The notes under the pieces: model-generated
Seen by the model: only the letters and a program-made list of their open reading frames with translations
What the model was told of the DNA's origin: nothing
Database searches by the model: none
Assembly: GCA_045652815.1 (NCBI GenBank)
Contig: JAZOLH010000006.1
Location: 1 to 49,499, forward strand
Direction: 5' to 3'
Length of the DNA stretch: 49,499 nucleotides
Origin: UMGS755 sp045652815
Lineage (GTDB): Bacteria > Bacillota > Clostridia > UBA1381 > UBA9506
In this document: positions 1 to 8,361 of the stretch, in pieces
Layout of the letters: each line of letters starts with the position of its first letter
How positions within the stretch are numbered: the first letter of the stretch is position 1
Position numbers and translations under genes: made by a program

Positions 1-268
1 CTACGAAATCTTTGACCCTGTGCATACTTGGAAGCGCAAAAAGGTGCATAATTTCACCGTTAGAAAAATGCTGGTTAAGATTTTTGATAAAGGTAAATGC
101 GTTTACGAAAGCCCCGATGTGCAAGAGATAAAGACCTACTGCAAAGACCAGATTGATCATTTGTGGGACGAAGTGAAACGTTTTGAAAATCCCCATAAAT
201 ACTATGTTGACTTATCTCCTTCCCTTTGGGCTATCAAGGAGAAACTTTTAGAGCAGCATAATGATTAA
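1..268 (+). CDS. pncB: Nicotinate phosphoribosyltransferase, C-terminal end (partial)
   Basis: This is the last 88 or so codons of a gene that begins before the window; the frame is open from base 2 (Y-E-I-F-D-P-V-H-T-W) to the TAA at 266-268. The enzyme joins nicotinic acid to PRPP to make nicotinate mononucleotide in cytosolic NAD salvage. The tail matches what I know of the clostridial family: IFDPVHTWK near the start, then IFDKGKCVYE, and the closing stretch with RFENPHKYYVDLS and a final helix. The catalytic core is outside the window, so activity cannot be judged. A GTG at 20 is internal, not a start. The stop codon lies inside the left arm of the inverted repeat at 265-285. Confidence 0.85.
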   Translation, partial: YEIFDPVHTWKRKKVHNFTVRKMLVKIFDKGKCVYESPDVQEIKTYCKDQIDHLWDEVKRFENPHKYYVDLSPSLWAIKEKLLEQHND

Positions 269-543
269 GCCGCGGGGAGTCGAACTTCACAAGGTTTAAA
301 AACATAAATTTTGCGTAATACTGCAGAAAATTCTGCGAATATACGCCAGTATTATTCTTGAATTTTCTTTGTCTTCCAACAAAATTTAAAGGTTTTAAAC
401 TCAAAGACCTTAAACGCAGGAAAAATTTATATAATTTAACTGCGAAGGACGAAGCAAGGCTGACGCCTTGCGAGAACGACAAAGTTTAAGAATAAAATTT
501 TAACAAGTTTAAGGCTTGCGGGGTTCGATTCCCCGCGGCTTAA
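265..543. repeat. Inverted-repeat element with tRNA T-arm-like ends
   Basis: A 21-nt arm at 265-285 is the reverse complement of 523-543 with one mismatch. The right arm reads like a tRNA T-arm and acceptor strand (GTTCGATTCCCCGCGGCTT). No cloverleaf can be built on either side, so no tRNA gene is present. Similarity between the arms continues inward for about 25 nt (A+T-rich, AAGGYTTAAA-type). The interior holds small hairpins, for example GCAAGG/CCTTGC near 454-471, and no convincing ORF. The left arm contains the pncB stop codon and the right arm abuts the ribosome site of the next gene. Architecture resembles the elements at 45303-45465 and 48681-48834, but the core differs. Confidence 0.6.
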
Positions 544-555
544 AGGAGAGTGCCT

Positions 556-1332
556 ATGCGTGCGCTGATTACAGGTGCCAGTTCCGGCATTGGTCGGGAT
601 ATGGCAAGGATACTGTCTCAAATGGGCTATGAACTTGTTTTGGTGGCCCGCCGCAGAGACAGACTGGAAGAACTGGCCAAAGAACTTTCCACCAAATGCG
701 ACATTTTGTGTTTTGACTTATCCAAAGAGGAAAACTGCTATGAACTCTACCAAAAGGCAGGGGAGATTGATGTTTTAATCAATAATGCGGGCTTTGGCGT
801 CTTTGGTGATTTTCTGGAAACCGACCTTACAAAAGAAATAGAAATGCTTCACACAAACTGTGCGGCTATGCATATTTTAATGAAACTCTACCTTGCAGAT
901 TTTGTGAAAAAAGATGCAGGCAGAATTTTAAATGTGGCATCTGCCGCAGGATTTATGCCCGGTGGTCCGCTTCTTGATGGTTATTATGCCACCAAGGCAT
1001 ATATGTTAAATTTATCCCGCTCGGCAGCCAAGGGGCTAAAAAAGAGCAAAAGCCGCGTGACGGTTTCTGCCTTGTGCCCCGGTCCTGTTAAAACCGAGTT
1101 TGAAGCGGTGGCAGGTGTGGATTTTGCATCGGTGGGTTTAGCCAGCGAAAAGGTGGCACGCTATGCCATCCGTCAGATGTTTCGCGGCAAGCGCGTGATT
1201 GTGCCCGGCATCATTTTTAAAGCGGCACGATTCATCACACGGTTACTCCCCGATGGAGCCCTGCTTTCTGCCGCCTATATTATCCAAGCGCCCAGACGGC
1301 GCGCCATGGAGGAAAAGAAAAATGAGCGCTAG
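556..1332 (+). CDS. Short-chain dehydrogenase/reductase (SDR) family oxidoreductase
   Basis: A cytosolic NAD(P)-dependent oxidoreductase of about 258 residues, the usual length for classical SDRs. The N-terminal Rossmann motif reads TGASSGIG, the NNAG motif follows (INNAGFGVFG), the catalytic Ser lies in NVASAAG, and the YxxxK pair is in YYATKAY. PGPVKTEF matches the cofactor-loop PG motif. An alternative GTG start at 550 would touch the ribosome site AAAGGAG (542-548), so the ATG at 556 is preferred. ARRRDRLEEL after the second strand suggests NADPH preference. Substrate cannot be inferred. The 3' end overlaps the HD-domain gene by 11 bp, so the two are probably cotranscribed. Confidence 0.88.
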   Translation: MRALITGASSGIGRDMARILSQMGYELVLVARRRDRLEELAKELSTKCDILCFDLSKEENCYELYQKAGEIDVLINNAGFGVFGDFLETDLTKEIEMLHTNCAAMHILMKLYLADFVKKDAGRILNVASAAGFMPGGPLLDGYYATKAYMLNLSRSAAKGLKKSKSRVTVSALCPGPVKTEFEAVAGVDFASVGLASEKVARYAIRQMFRGKRVIVPGIIFKAARFITRLLPDGALLSAAYIIQAPRRRAMEEKKNER

Positions 1333-1900
1333 AGAAGAATTTATTGACATTTATAAAGAACTCATCACCCGTGAGGGCGCAGATAAACTCCTTGATTATT
1401 TGTGCTCTGCAGGTAGTGACTTTTTCACTGCACCGGCTTCCACCCGTTTTCACGGGTCTTACCCCGGTGGTTTGGTGGAACATTCACTCAATGTGTATGA
1501 TTGTTTAAAAGATTACCTTGCGCGCCCGCGCGTGCAGGAACTTTATGGCTTAGAGGTGCCTGACGAATCTATCGCCATTGTGGCACTGCTGCACGACCTT
1601 TGCAAAGTGAACTGCTATCACGAAAGCACCCGCAACGTAAAGGATAAAGACGGACAGTGGAAACAGGTGCCTTACTATGAATTTGATGATAACCTGCCCT
1701 ATGGTCACGGTGAAAAATCCGTGTATATCATCACGGGCTTTATGCGCCTGACTCGCGAGGAGGCCTTTGCCATCCGTTATCATATGGGCTTTTCCGATGG
1801 GGATGAGCGCAACGTGGGCAAGGCATTTGAAATGTATCCCTTGGCTTTTGCTCTGCATATGGCAGATATGGAAGCCACCTACTTTTTAGAAGGTAAATAA
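1322..1900 (+). CDS. HD-domain protein (putative metal-dependent phosphohydrolase)
   Basis: A 192-residue HD-superfamily protein. The metal-binding signature is visible: an upstream His in GGLVEHSLNVYD, the HD doublet in ALLHDLCKVN, and further candidates in YGHGEKS and RYHMGF. HD proteins hydrolyse phosphate esters, often nucleotides; the substrate here is unknown. The ATG at 1322 lies inside the end of the SDR gene, with GGAGGAAAAG just upstream acting as ribosome site, which indicates translational coupling. A longer frame from 1199 has no ribosome site and would overlap the SDR gene by 130 bp, so it is rejected. Confidence 0.8.
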   Translation: MSAREEFIDIYKELITREGADKLLDYLCSAGSDFFTAPASTRFHGSYPGGLVEHSLNVYDCLKDYLARPRVQELYGLEVPDESIAIVALLHDLCKVNCYHESTRNVKDKDGQWKQVPYYEFDDNLPYGHGEKSVYIITGFMRLTREEAFAIRYHMGFSDGDERNVGKAFEMYPLAFALHMADMEATYFLEGK

Positions 1901-1943
1901 GTTAAATTTTCGCAAAAGCGGATGAAATAAGGAGCGTTCTCTT

Positions 1944-3623
1944 ATGATCATTGATGATTTTAAAGTAATCGGTACATCACCTTTGCGCAGAGACTATGTG
2001 CTGCCTGCAAAGGTTGTTTGGGCATCCGAGGGTGCAACCAACACGGAATGCCTTTTGGTCAATGAACAGGATCAGGCCTATCAGGGTGCTGACAGTTTTG
2101 TGACCATGTCCACAAAAGATGGTAAAAAAGCCGCTTTTATTTTAGATTTTGGTGCAGAGCTCACCGGCGGTGTTCGTTTTGTCACCAACACAGGCGACTG
2201 GGAGAGAAATGATGATTTTCGCATTAGTTTCGGCGAATCGGTTATGGAAGCCATGATGCCATTGGGCGCTAAACACTCCGACAACAGCCATGCGCCCCGA
2301 GATTTTGTTGCAGTCAGCAACTCTGTCCTTTCCACTGTTGAAGTTGGTGCTTCGGCCTTTCGTTTTGTTTATGTTGAACTCGTAACGCCGGAAGCATTAC
2401 GCGAAATTGTATCCTTCCACGCGGTCTTTACATATCGTGATGTTCCCTATCTTGGCAGTTTTTCCTGTAGTGATGAAAAGGTGAACGACATCTATAAAAC
2501 AGCGGCACACACAGCCCATCTTTGTATGCAGAACTATGTGTGGGACGGGGCAAAGCGTGACCGCCTGATCTGGTCCGGTGACTTATCTCACGGTATGAAA
2601 GCCATCCGTGCGATCTTTGGTCGTAACGAATCCATCGATGCGACCCTGCGTTTCCAGGCAAGAGAAGGCAAACTGCCCAGTTATTGGAACTATATGTCCG
2701 GTGACGGCTGTTGCTATATGATGACTTTAGATGAATGGTATCTCTACACAGCGGATGCTGATTTGGTGAAAGAACTGGCTCCGTATTGGTCTGTTCTCTT
2801 AGAGCAACTGGCTAAACTGGTTAACGACGAAGCCCCGTATTTGACTAAGGAAGGCTTCCCCGATATCTTCTTCTGGGATTGGACAACTGAAGGTAATGAT
2901 GAAGCAACCCTCGCCGGTATGTACACTTGCCTGTATCGTGCCCTGTCTGCCGGTAAACGTTTGTGTGACGTGGCAGGTCTTACAGACCTTGCAGCACTCT
3001 GCGAAAAGAAAGCAAGCAAACTGACCGAAAATCCCCATCATCACCACGATATCAAAACACTGGTAACCGAAATGTACCTTTGCGGTCATATGGATAAAGA
3101 AGAAGCGGCAAAAGCTCTGACTAAGGGCGGCACAACCAGTATGGCGGCTTGTAACGGCTATATGATTATGCGTGCTATGGCAGAAACCGCAGGCATGGAA
3201 TTTGCACTTAGCGTTCTGCGTGAATATTATGGTACTATGCTGAAAATGGGTGCCACCACCTTCTGGGAATTCTACAAAATTGAATGGTATAAAGAAGGTG
3301 CTACCATCGAACGCAAACTGGAAGATGGCGAATATGATATTCACGGTGATAACGGTGAATTCTGCTACACCGGTCATAGAAACTCCCTTTGCCATGTTTG
3401 GGGTTCTAACCCGGTTGCGTTCTTAGATGAAGTTGTATTGGGTATCAAAATCTTAGAACCCGGTTGCAAAAAGATGGCAGTGAAACCCGATCTGGGCGAC
3501 CTCGAATGGGCAAAAGGTACTTATGCAACACCCTTTGGTCCCATCAGTGTTTCCGCTAAGCGCGTTGGCGATGAAATCGTAACTGAAATTGATGCACCTG
3601 CAGAAATCGAAATTGTAAGATAA
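1944..3623 (+). CDS. GH78-like glycoside hydrolase (alpha-L-rhamnosidase family), copy 1
   Basis: 559 residues with the (alpha/alpha)6-barrel layout of the GH78 rhamnosidase-like family: an N-terminal beta domain with FGAELTGGVRF, then DGAKRDRLIWSGD at about residue 205, FWDWTTEGND, TTFWEFYKIEW and SLCHVWGSNPVAFL, and a short C-terminal beta domain. There is no signal peptide, so it probably acts in the cytoplasm on imported glycosides. In characterised GH78 enzymes the residue after RD is the acidic catalyst (RDE); here it is Arg, so rhamnosidase activity is uncertain. AAGGAG at 1929-1934 sets the ATG. A tandem paralog follows. Codon use, rich in GGT and GCA, looks more expression-adapted than that of copy 2. 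Confidence 0.75.
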   Translation: MIIDDFKVIGTSPLRRDYVLPAKVVWASEGATNTECLLVNEQDQAYQGADSFVTMSTKDGKKAAFILDFGAELTGGVRFVTNTGDWERNDDFRISFGESVMEAMMPLGAKHSDNSHAPRDFVAVSNSVLSTVEVGASAFRFVYVELVTPEALREIVSFHAVFTYRDVPYLGSFSCSDEKVNDIYKTAAHTAHLCMQNYVWDGAKRDRLIWSGDLSHGMKAIRAIFGRNESIDATLRFQAREGKLPSYWNYMSGDGCCYMMTLDEWYLYTADADLVKELAPYWSVLLEQLAKLVNDEAPYLTKEGFPDIFFWDWTTEGNDEATLAGMYTCLYRALSAGKRLCDVAGLTDLAALCEKKASKLTENPHHHHDIKTLVTEMYLCGHMDKEEAAKALTKGGTTSMAACNGYMIMRAMAETAGMEFALSVLREYYGTMLKMGATTFWEFYKIEWYKEGATIERKLEDGEYDIHGDNGEFCYTGHRNSLCHVWGSNPVAFLDEVVLGIKILEPGCKKMAVKPDLGDLEWAKGTYATPFGPISVSAKRVGDEIVTEIDAPAEIEIVR

Positions 3624-3634
3624 ATGATTTTAAA

Positions 3635-3662
3635 GGGCTGTGGCGCAAGCCACGGCCTTTTC
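3635..3662 (+). terminator. Intrinsic terminator or attenuator after GH78-like copy 1
   Basis: A 9-bp stem (3636-3644 with 3649-3657, one G-U pair) closes on a GCAA tetraloop and is followed by TTTT. It sits between the two paralogs, with only 28 nt left before the second ATG, so it may attenuate rather than fully stop transcription. Confidence 0.75.
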
Positions 3663-3689
3663 ACTCTCTGAGAAACGTAGGTGAACACA

Positions 3690-5357
3690 ATGAGTTTTTC
3701 TAAAATTGAAATTTGCGACACTTGTCCTTTGCGAAAAGACTATGTGATGCCCAAACGCATTGTTTGGTCCAGCGGCGCAACGGATACGGAATGCCTGCTT
3801 ACGAATCGTGAAAATCAGGCCTTTCAGGGTGCACACAAAGTGGCAACCATCTCCACGGAAAATGGAGAAAAAGGTGCGATTTTGTTAGACTTTGGCGCAG
3901 AACTCACGGGTGGTGTCCGCTTTGTCACCAATGTGGGCAAGTGGAACGAAACTTTTCAGGTTCGCATCCGCTTTGGTGAATCTGTGTCAGAAGCCATGCA
4001 CGAAATCGGCGAAAAGCACGCCGCCAACGACCACGTAACCCGTGATTTTGTGGTGCCTGCTTTTATGCTCTCCACAGCAGAATGGGGCACAACCGCTTTC
4101 CGCTTTGTGTACCTTGAACTGCTCACCCCCGGCACCAAGATGGAACTTGTGTCTGTTCACGCCATGTTTACCTATCGTGATGATGCCCGCCTCGGCAGTT
4201 TTTCTTGTAGCGACCCGCTCCTTAACGACATCTACGAAACTGCGGCACACACAGGGCACCTGAATATGCAAAAATATTTGTGGGATGGCGTTAAGCGTGA
4301 CCGCTTAATCTGGGCAGGTGATGCGGCGGCAGACCAAAAATGCGTGCGGACCGTATTCGGCAATCACCCCATCGCAGGGGACACCTTGCGCTATATTGCA
4401 AAAGCAGGGGCAAAAAGTTACTGGAACTTTATGACCGCCGAGGGTATGAGTTATATTTTGGCTCTTTATGAATGGTATTTTTATAGCGGCGATACGGCTT
4501 TGGTGGAAGATACGAAAGACTATTGGCTGGATTTAATTGAAAAACTCTGTGCCCTGATGGCAGAGGAGCCGCCCTATCTTTCCAAGCAAAGTTTCCCCGA
4601 TATTTTCTTTTTTGACTGGACGACGGAAGGTAACGATGAAGCCACTTTGGCAGGGCTTGTTTCCTACTTTGTGAGAACGCTTCGTGCGGCGGCAGGTCTT
4701 TGCCGCGCCATTGGGGAGAGGGAAACGGAAGCATTTGTTCTTTCAAAAGCGGAACTGTTAAAAGAGAATAAAAACCACCATCACGGTATTAAAACCTTGG
4801 TGGCGACTATGTTTGATGCAGGGCATCTTTCGGCTGAAGAAACAGCCAAAGTGCTGACTCGTGGCGGTGGCGATGGTATGTCCACCTCGGCAGGCTACAA
4901 TATTTTAAAAACCGTGGCGAGAACGGTGGATGTAAAAACAGCGCTATCTATGCTCCGCCAGTTTTATGGGGCGATGCTCTCGGTTGGCGCCACATCTTTT
5001 TGGGAGTTTTTCAAGTTAGAATGGGCGAAAGAGGGCGCGCGGATTGACACCTTTTTAGAAGAAGGGGATTATGACATCCACGGTGATAACGGTGAGTTTT
5101 GCTACAATGGTTTAGGCAACTCCCTCTGTCACGGCTGGGGCTCAACCCCCACAGCGTTTTTGGCAGAAACCGTGCTGGGTATTGAGGTTTTGGAGGCAGG
5201 TTGCAAAACACTTTCCATCCATCCTGACCTTGCCGATTTAGATTGGGCAAAGGGCACCTATCCCACGCCCTTTGGCATCGTTTCCGTTGAAGCAAAGTGG
5301 GAAAACGGAGAGGTTATCACAAACATTTCCGTGCCCGAGGGGATTACATTGGTATAA
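3690..5357 (+). CDS. GH78-like glycoside hydrolase, copy 2 (tandem paralog)
   Basis: 555 residues, colinear with the preceding gene along its whole length and sharing its landmarks: PLRKDYVMP, DFGAELTGGVRF, DGVKRDRLIWAGD, FFDWTTEGNDEATLAG, SFWEFFKLEW, DIHGDNGEFCYNG and SLCHGWGSTPTAFL. No signal peptide. The ATG at 3690 is chosen because it puts the N-terminal landmark Pro at residue 13, exactly as in copy 1; the in-frame GTG at 3681 would add three residues. As in copy 1, Arg replaces the expected acid after RD. The pair looks like a gene duplication that has since diverged. Substrate is unknown. Confidence 0.75.
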   Translation: MSFSKIEICDTCPLRKDYVMPKRIVWSSGATDTECLLTNRENQAFQGAHKVATISTENGEKGAILLDFGAELTGGVRFVTNVGKWNETFQVRIRFGESVSEAMHEIGEKHAANDHVTRDFVVPAFMLSTAEWGTTAFRFVYLELLTPGTKMELVSVHAMFTYRDDARLGSFSCSDPLLNDIYETAAHTGHLNMQKYLWDGVKRDRLIWAGDAAADQKCVRTVFGNHPIAGDTLRYIAKAGAKSYWNFMTAEGMSYILALYEWYFYSGDTALVEDTKDYWLDLIEKLCALMAEEPPYLSKQSFPDIFFFDWTTEGNDEATLAGLVSYFVRTLRAAAGLCRAIGERETEAFVLSKAELLKENKNHHHGIKTLVATMFDAGHLSAEETAKVLTRGGGDGMSTSAGYNILKTVARTVDVKTALSMLRQFYGAMLSVGATSFWEFFKLEWAKEGARIDTFLEEGDYDIHGDNGEFCYNGLGNSLCHGWGSTPTAFLAETVLGIEVLEAGCKTLSIHPDLADLDWAKGTYPTPFGIVSVEAKWENGEVITNISVPEGITLV

Positions 5358-5555
5358 AAGTCTTCCCCTTGAGGGTAGCGAAGCGGCGGCGAGGGAGTGA
5401 ATGACAGTCCGGTGGACTGTCAGAGCCGAGCCGTGCCCGACCCGCAGGGAGACGGGGGACCGCTTGCGGTGGATGAGGTGAATAATCCAAAGTTTTTCAA
5501 AGTGACACCTCATCAGTCTCGCGACGCTCGACAGCTTCCCCTCAAGGGGAAGCCT
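5358..5555. repeat. MITE/REP-like palindromic repeat element
   Basis: A non-coding stretch of about 200 bp bounded by inverted ends: CTTCCCCTTGAGGG near 5362 and CCCTCAAGGGGAAG near 5539. It contains an internal dyad (ACAGTCC..GGACTGT, 5403-5421) and G+C-rich segments unlike the genes around it. It starts right after the stop of GH78-like copy 2. The ends resemble the abundant short repeats I associate with gut Clostridia, but I cannot count copies from one window. ORFs crossing it are spurious. Confidence 0.6.
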
Positions 5556-5565
5556 TAATTGGTCA

Positions 5566-5598
5566 AAAAAAGACTGTGGTTTTACCACAGTCTTTTTT
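5566..5598. terminator. Bidirectional terminator between GH78-like genes and spoIIIA operon
   Basis: A perfect 10-bp stem (5571-5580 with 5584-5593) with a 3-nt loop is flanked by A7 on the left and T7 on the right, so it can terminate both converging transcripts. The T-tract runs into the spoIIIAH stop codon at 5598-5600. Confidence 0.85.
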
Positions 5599-6227
5599 TA
5601 TTTAATTTCCACGATTTTAATGTTCTCGGCAGGTGCGCCTGTTACGCTGATGGCGGCATCTCGCAGAACCGCCGCATCAATCTCGTTGAGCCCCTCTGAT
5701 TTCACAGCGATGCTGATTAAGTTTTCGCCCATAAATACCAAGGTTTCTGAGAAGCCCTTGGCACGGATTAAGTTTTCAATCATCACTTCGTTTTCCGTGT
5801 AAGAAGACAGGCGTGCGATTTCTTCTTCTGCTTCCTTGCGGGCGGTTTTATCGGTATTCTGGGCGTTTAAAATGCGGGTGAGCATATCAAGAGATTCGCT
5901 CCGTTTAATGTCGCGTTCCAGTTTTGCCTGAGAAAAATAGTCGTTTGTTTGGGGCGCGGCATCTACGGTTTCGGCGGGCTCTTCATCCAAAACATCACCG
6001 CTGACCATTTGCGCTTCGCCGATTTTGGCAGATACCTGCTCATACACCGCAGTCACCTCGGGGTCAACGCCGCCTTGCTCGAAATTCCAGTTTAAATATC
6101 CTGCCACGCCAATCAAAAGCATCAGGCACACAGCGGTAATTTGGCGGCGGTGGAGCACCACCATACGATTTTTTCTACACTTTTTATCGGATGGTTTGCA
6201 TTTTTTCAAAAACTGTAAAATTTTCAT
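5598..6227 (-). CDS. spoIIIAH: Stage III sporulation protein AH (SpoIIIAH)
   Basis: 209 residues and last gene of the spoIIIA operon. SpoIIIAH is the mother-cell channel protein whose ring-forming extracellular domain binds forespore SpoIIQ across the intermembrane space. Visible features are a basic N-terminus, one membrane helix (about residues 28-45, VCLMLLIGVAGYLNW), an acidic linker, a helical region with KLERDIKRSE, and a C-terminal YscJ/ring-building domain ending in ENIKIVEIK. The start is set by AGGAGG six bases before this ATG; an upstream in-frame ATG at 6284 would overlap spoIIIAG and has no ribosome site. The gap to spoIIIAG is 16 bp. Confidence 0.92.
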   Translation of the reverse strand: MKILQFLKKCKPSDKKCRKNRMVVLHRRQITAVCLMLLIGVAGYLNWNFEQGGVDPEVTAVYEQVSAKIGEAQMVSGDVLDEEPAETVDAAPQTNDYFSQAKLERDIKRSESLDMLTRILNAQNTDKTARKEAEEEIARLSSYTENEVMIENLIRAKGFSETLVFMGENLISIAVKSEGLNEIDAAVLRDAAISVTGAPAENIKIVEIK

Positions 6228-6243
6228 TGTTTTCCTCCTGAAA

Positions 6244-6783
6244 TTATGCTTTTTCCAGTACCGCCACGCGATGGACGGGTACATTTAACACAGCCTGCAC
6301 AGCACTGACAATCTGCCCGCGGATGGTGGGGTTTCCCACGCCTCGGGCGGTGACTAAAACACCGAGCACCCGAGGCATACTCTGCTTGAGCAAAACGGGG
6401 GACTGACCGCCACCTGATTCGCTTTTTAAGGCAAGAGAGCCATCGGCGGCTTGTGTGCGCTCAGCCCGTCCGCCATCTTCTGCGGCTTTTTCGTCTGTGC
6501 TCTCGTTGCGGGCATAATAGGTTTCGCCGCCATCTTCCAATGTGACCATAACGCTCACCTCTGAAATGCCGCCTAAGGTGGATAAAATATCGGACAGGCG
6601 GTGTTCCAGTTCCTTTTCGTAGGCGGCTCTGTCAACCAGTGTTGCCGCCATCTTTATTTGCTCTTTGGGTTTTCCGGCAAACATATCGGGCAGCAGCATA
6701 AGGCCTATCCCTATCATCAATATGATGACAAGCCATTTTGTATTCTTCTTATCGGACAAAAGTTTTTGAAAATTAAAGTTCAT
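6244..6783 (-). CDS. spoIIIAG: Stage III sporulation protein AG (SpoIIIAG)
   Basis: 179 residues. SpoIIIAG forms a large ring in the mother-cell membrane of the SpoIIIA-SpoIIQ channel. There is one membrane helix near the N-terminus (WLVIILMIGIGLMLLP), then a ring-building fold with LSTLGGISEVSVMVTLEDGG, a Gly/Ser-rich low-complexity insert, and the closing PRVLGVLVTARGVGNP segment. The start ATG overlaps the spoIIIAF stop as ATGA. The longer frame to 6906 lies wholly inside spoIIIAF and is rejected. Confidence 0.92.
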   Translation of the reverse strand: MNFNFQKLLSDKKNTKWLVIILMIGIGLMLLPDMFAGKPKEQIKMAATLVDRAAYEKELEHRLSDILSTLGGISEVSVMVTLEDGGETYYARNESTDEKAAEDGGRAERTQAADGSLALKSESGGGQSPVLLKQSMPRVLGVLVTARGVGNPTIRGQIVSAVQAVLNVPVHRVAVLEKA

Positions 6784-7235
6784 GGCACAATGATATCCTC
6801 CGAAAAACCGTATTTTTGGGCGATGTAGGTGGCAATCTCTGCCGAAAAAGGCGTCAGGTGTACTGATGTGACTGAGGTGATTTGCCCCCCGTCGTTTACA
6901 TCGCAATAAACTCTGAGGCTCACAGTCTGCCCGAAAGTCTGATACACATCTTCGCAGATGGTAAGGGCCAGTTTCCGTTCAAATTGCCTTGCCACCAAAG
7001 GTTTTGCATTTTGGGATGATAGGGCACTATCATCAATGGTCTGGCGGGGCAGGGCAAAGGTTTCGGCATAATGGGGGAGTTTCGTTAAGGGGTTTAAGAT
7101 AACCAGCATCATCAAAAGCCCGATGGCTGTGCTGATATATTTTTGGTCTTTGCCTTTTGGCACGATGCTTTCAAACAACAGGGATAAAACAGAGACCAAA
7201 ATGATGGAAACAGCATAGTTGCGGATGAAAGTCAT
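6780..7235 (-). CDS. spoIIIAF: Stage III sporulation protein AF (SpoIIIAF)
   Basis: 151 residues, with two N-terminal membrane helices (about 8-25 and 33-50, containing YISTAIGLLMMLVILNPL) and a soluble C-terminal domain. SpoIIIAF is a membrane component of the mother-cell SpoIIIA export complex that supports late forespore transcription. It lies between spoIIIAE (16 bp upstream) and spoIIIAG (ATGA overlap), the conserved order. The ribosome site is AGGAG before the ATG. Confidence 0.9.
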   Translation of the reverse strand: MTFIRNYAVSIILVSVLSLLFESIVPKGKDQKYISTAIGLLMMLVILNPLTKLPHYAETFALPRQTIDDSALSSQNAKPLVARQFERKLALTICEDVYQTFGQTVSLRVYCDVNDGGQITSVTSVHLTPFSAEIATYIAQKYGFSEDIIVP

Positions 7236-7251
7236 AGCATTCTCCTTTGTG

Positions 7252-8349
7252 TTAAAAAGCCAAAGTGCAGAGCAGGGATAAACTCAAAATGAACATCACC
7301 GTCACCATCAGCAAAATGGAAAAAATCAGGGTGATGCTTTCAGCGAGGGCCGATAAAAATGTGACAATGCGCTTATCGGTGGCAGGCTCAATGGCACCTG
7401 CGGCAAAGCGGTATAAAAAAGAAGTGGCAAGAACTTCGAGCAGGGGTGCGGCGCAAAAAGAGAGAAGTGCCAGCACGCCTGTGATACCCACAGCACCACG
7501 GATGACGCTCATTCCCGCCAGTACCGCCTCGGCAGAATCTGAGAGCACACCGCCCACCAAGGGGATGAAGTTGCAAAGGGCGTATTTCACCGTTTTGCCT
7601 GCAATGGTGGCGGCACTTTTTGCGGTGAAAGTGTGAAGCCCCAAAATGCCCACAAATACAGTCAGGGATAATCCGAGCCCCCATTTAATGCACTTTGTGA
7701 GCGCATCAATGAGCCGCGCAATATGAAACCGCCCCGAAAGGCTGCTGATAACGGTTAGAGAAGTGAGTACTAAAATCATAGGCAAAAACAGATTGCGGCA
7801 CAGAAAGGAAAACCCCTGCATAGCCGCAAAGAGCCCCGGGAAAAATCCCGCCTGCACAACATTTGCCGAGATGACAAGACTGCTCATCACAGGCATTAAG
7901 GAAGATATAAAAAGGAGCATTTTATCAATGGTTTCGGTGGCAGTTTGCGTAAGATTCGCAATCAGCGAGGCAGAAAGCCCTGCAATCCCAAGAAAGCAGG
8001 CCAAAAAACTCAAAGCGGAGATGCCGCCTGCATCCTCCGGTGCCAAATGGCACAGGATGCCCGCCAAAACGGATAAAGCCAACAGTTTAACCAGTAGTGC
8101 TATATTATCCTTTACTTCGCCTAAAAACAACTTTGACAAAGATGAGAGAATGGATTCAAAGGAAAGAGAGAGTTTGCCGCTTGCCACCTTTTCTGCGGTT
8201 TCTGAAAAGTTGAAATTCTCTGAGGAAAGGTCTCCCGCTTCTGTTAGGGTTTCCTGAAGCAATTCCTGAACCAAGGGGTTTTCTTCGGCAGAGACGGGGC
8301 GGGGCAAAGCGAGAAGAAAAAGGATTAGAACGAGCAGGATTTTTTTCAT
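7252..8349 (-). CDS. spoIIIAE: Stage III sporulation protein AE (SpoIIIAE)
   Basis: 365 residues, the largest SpoIIIA membrane protein. A cleavable-looking signal peptide (basic MKK, hydrophobic LLVLILFLLALP, then VSAEE) precedes a soluble stretch and about seven to eight membrane helices. SpoIIIAE is a polytopic subunit of the mother-cell membrane complex that is thought to move or sense small molecules during engulfment. Typical signatures are LMPVMSSLVISANVVQAG and YALCNFIPLVGGVLSDSAE. AAAGGAA precedes the ATG, and the gap to spoIIIAD is 12 bp. Confidence 0.92.
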   Translation of the reverse strand: MKKILLVLILFLLALPRPVSAEENPLVQELLQETLTEAGDLSSENFNFSETAEKVASGKLSLSFESILSSLSKLFLGEVKDNIALLVKLLALSVLAGILCHLAPEDAGGISALSFLACFLGIAGLSASLIANLTQTATETIDKMLLFISSLMPVMSSLVISANVVQAGFFPGLFAAMQGFSFLCRNLFLPMILVLTSLTVISSLSGRFHIARLIDALTKCIKWGLGLSLTVFVGILGLHTFTAKSAATIAGKTVKYALCNFIPLVGGVLSDSAEAVLAGMSVIRGAVGITGVLALLSFCAAPLLEVLATSFLYRFAAGAIEPATDKRIVTFLSALAESITLIFSILLMVTVMFILSLSLLCTLAF

Positions 8350-8361
8350 CTGTGTTCCTTT

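Noticed and set aside
465..543. A tRNA gene ending at the T-arm-like sequence
   Set aside because: No matching 5' acceptor strand, D-arm or anticodon arm within 70-90 nt.
1199..1900. Longer start for the HD-domain protein
   Set aside because: It would overlap the SDR gene by 130 bp and has no ribosome site; the ATG at 1322 has one.
5238..5588. 116-codon minus-strand ORF across the repeat
   Set aside because: It overlaps the end of the GH78-like gene and a palindromic repeat, and has no ribosome site.
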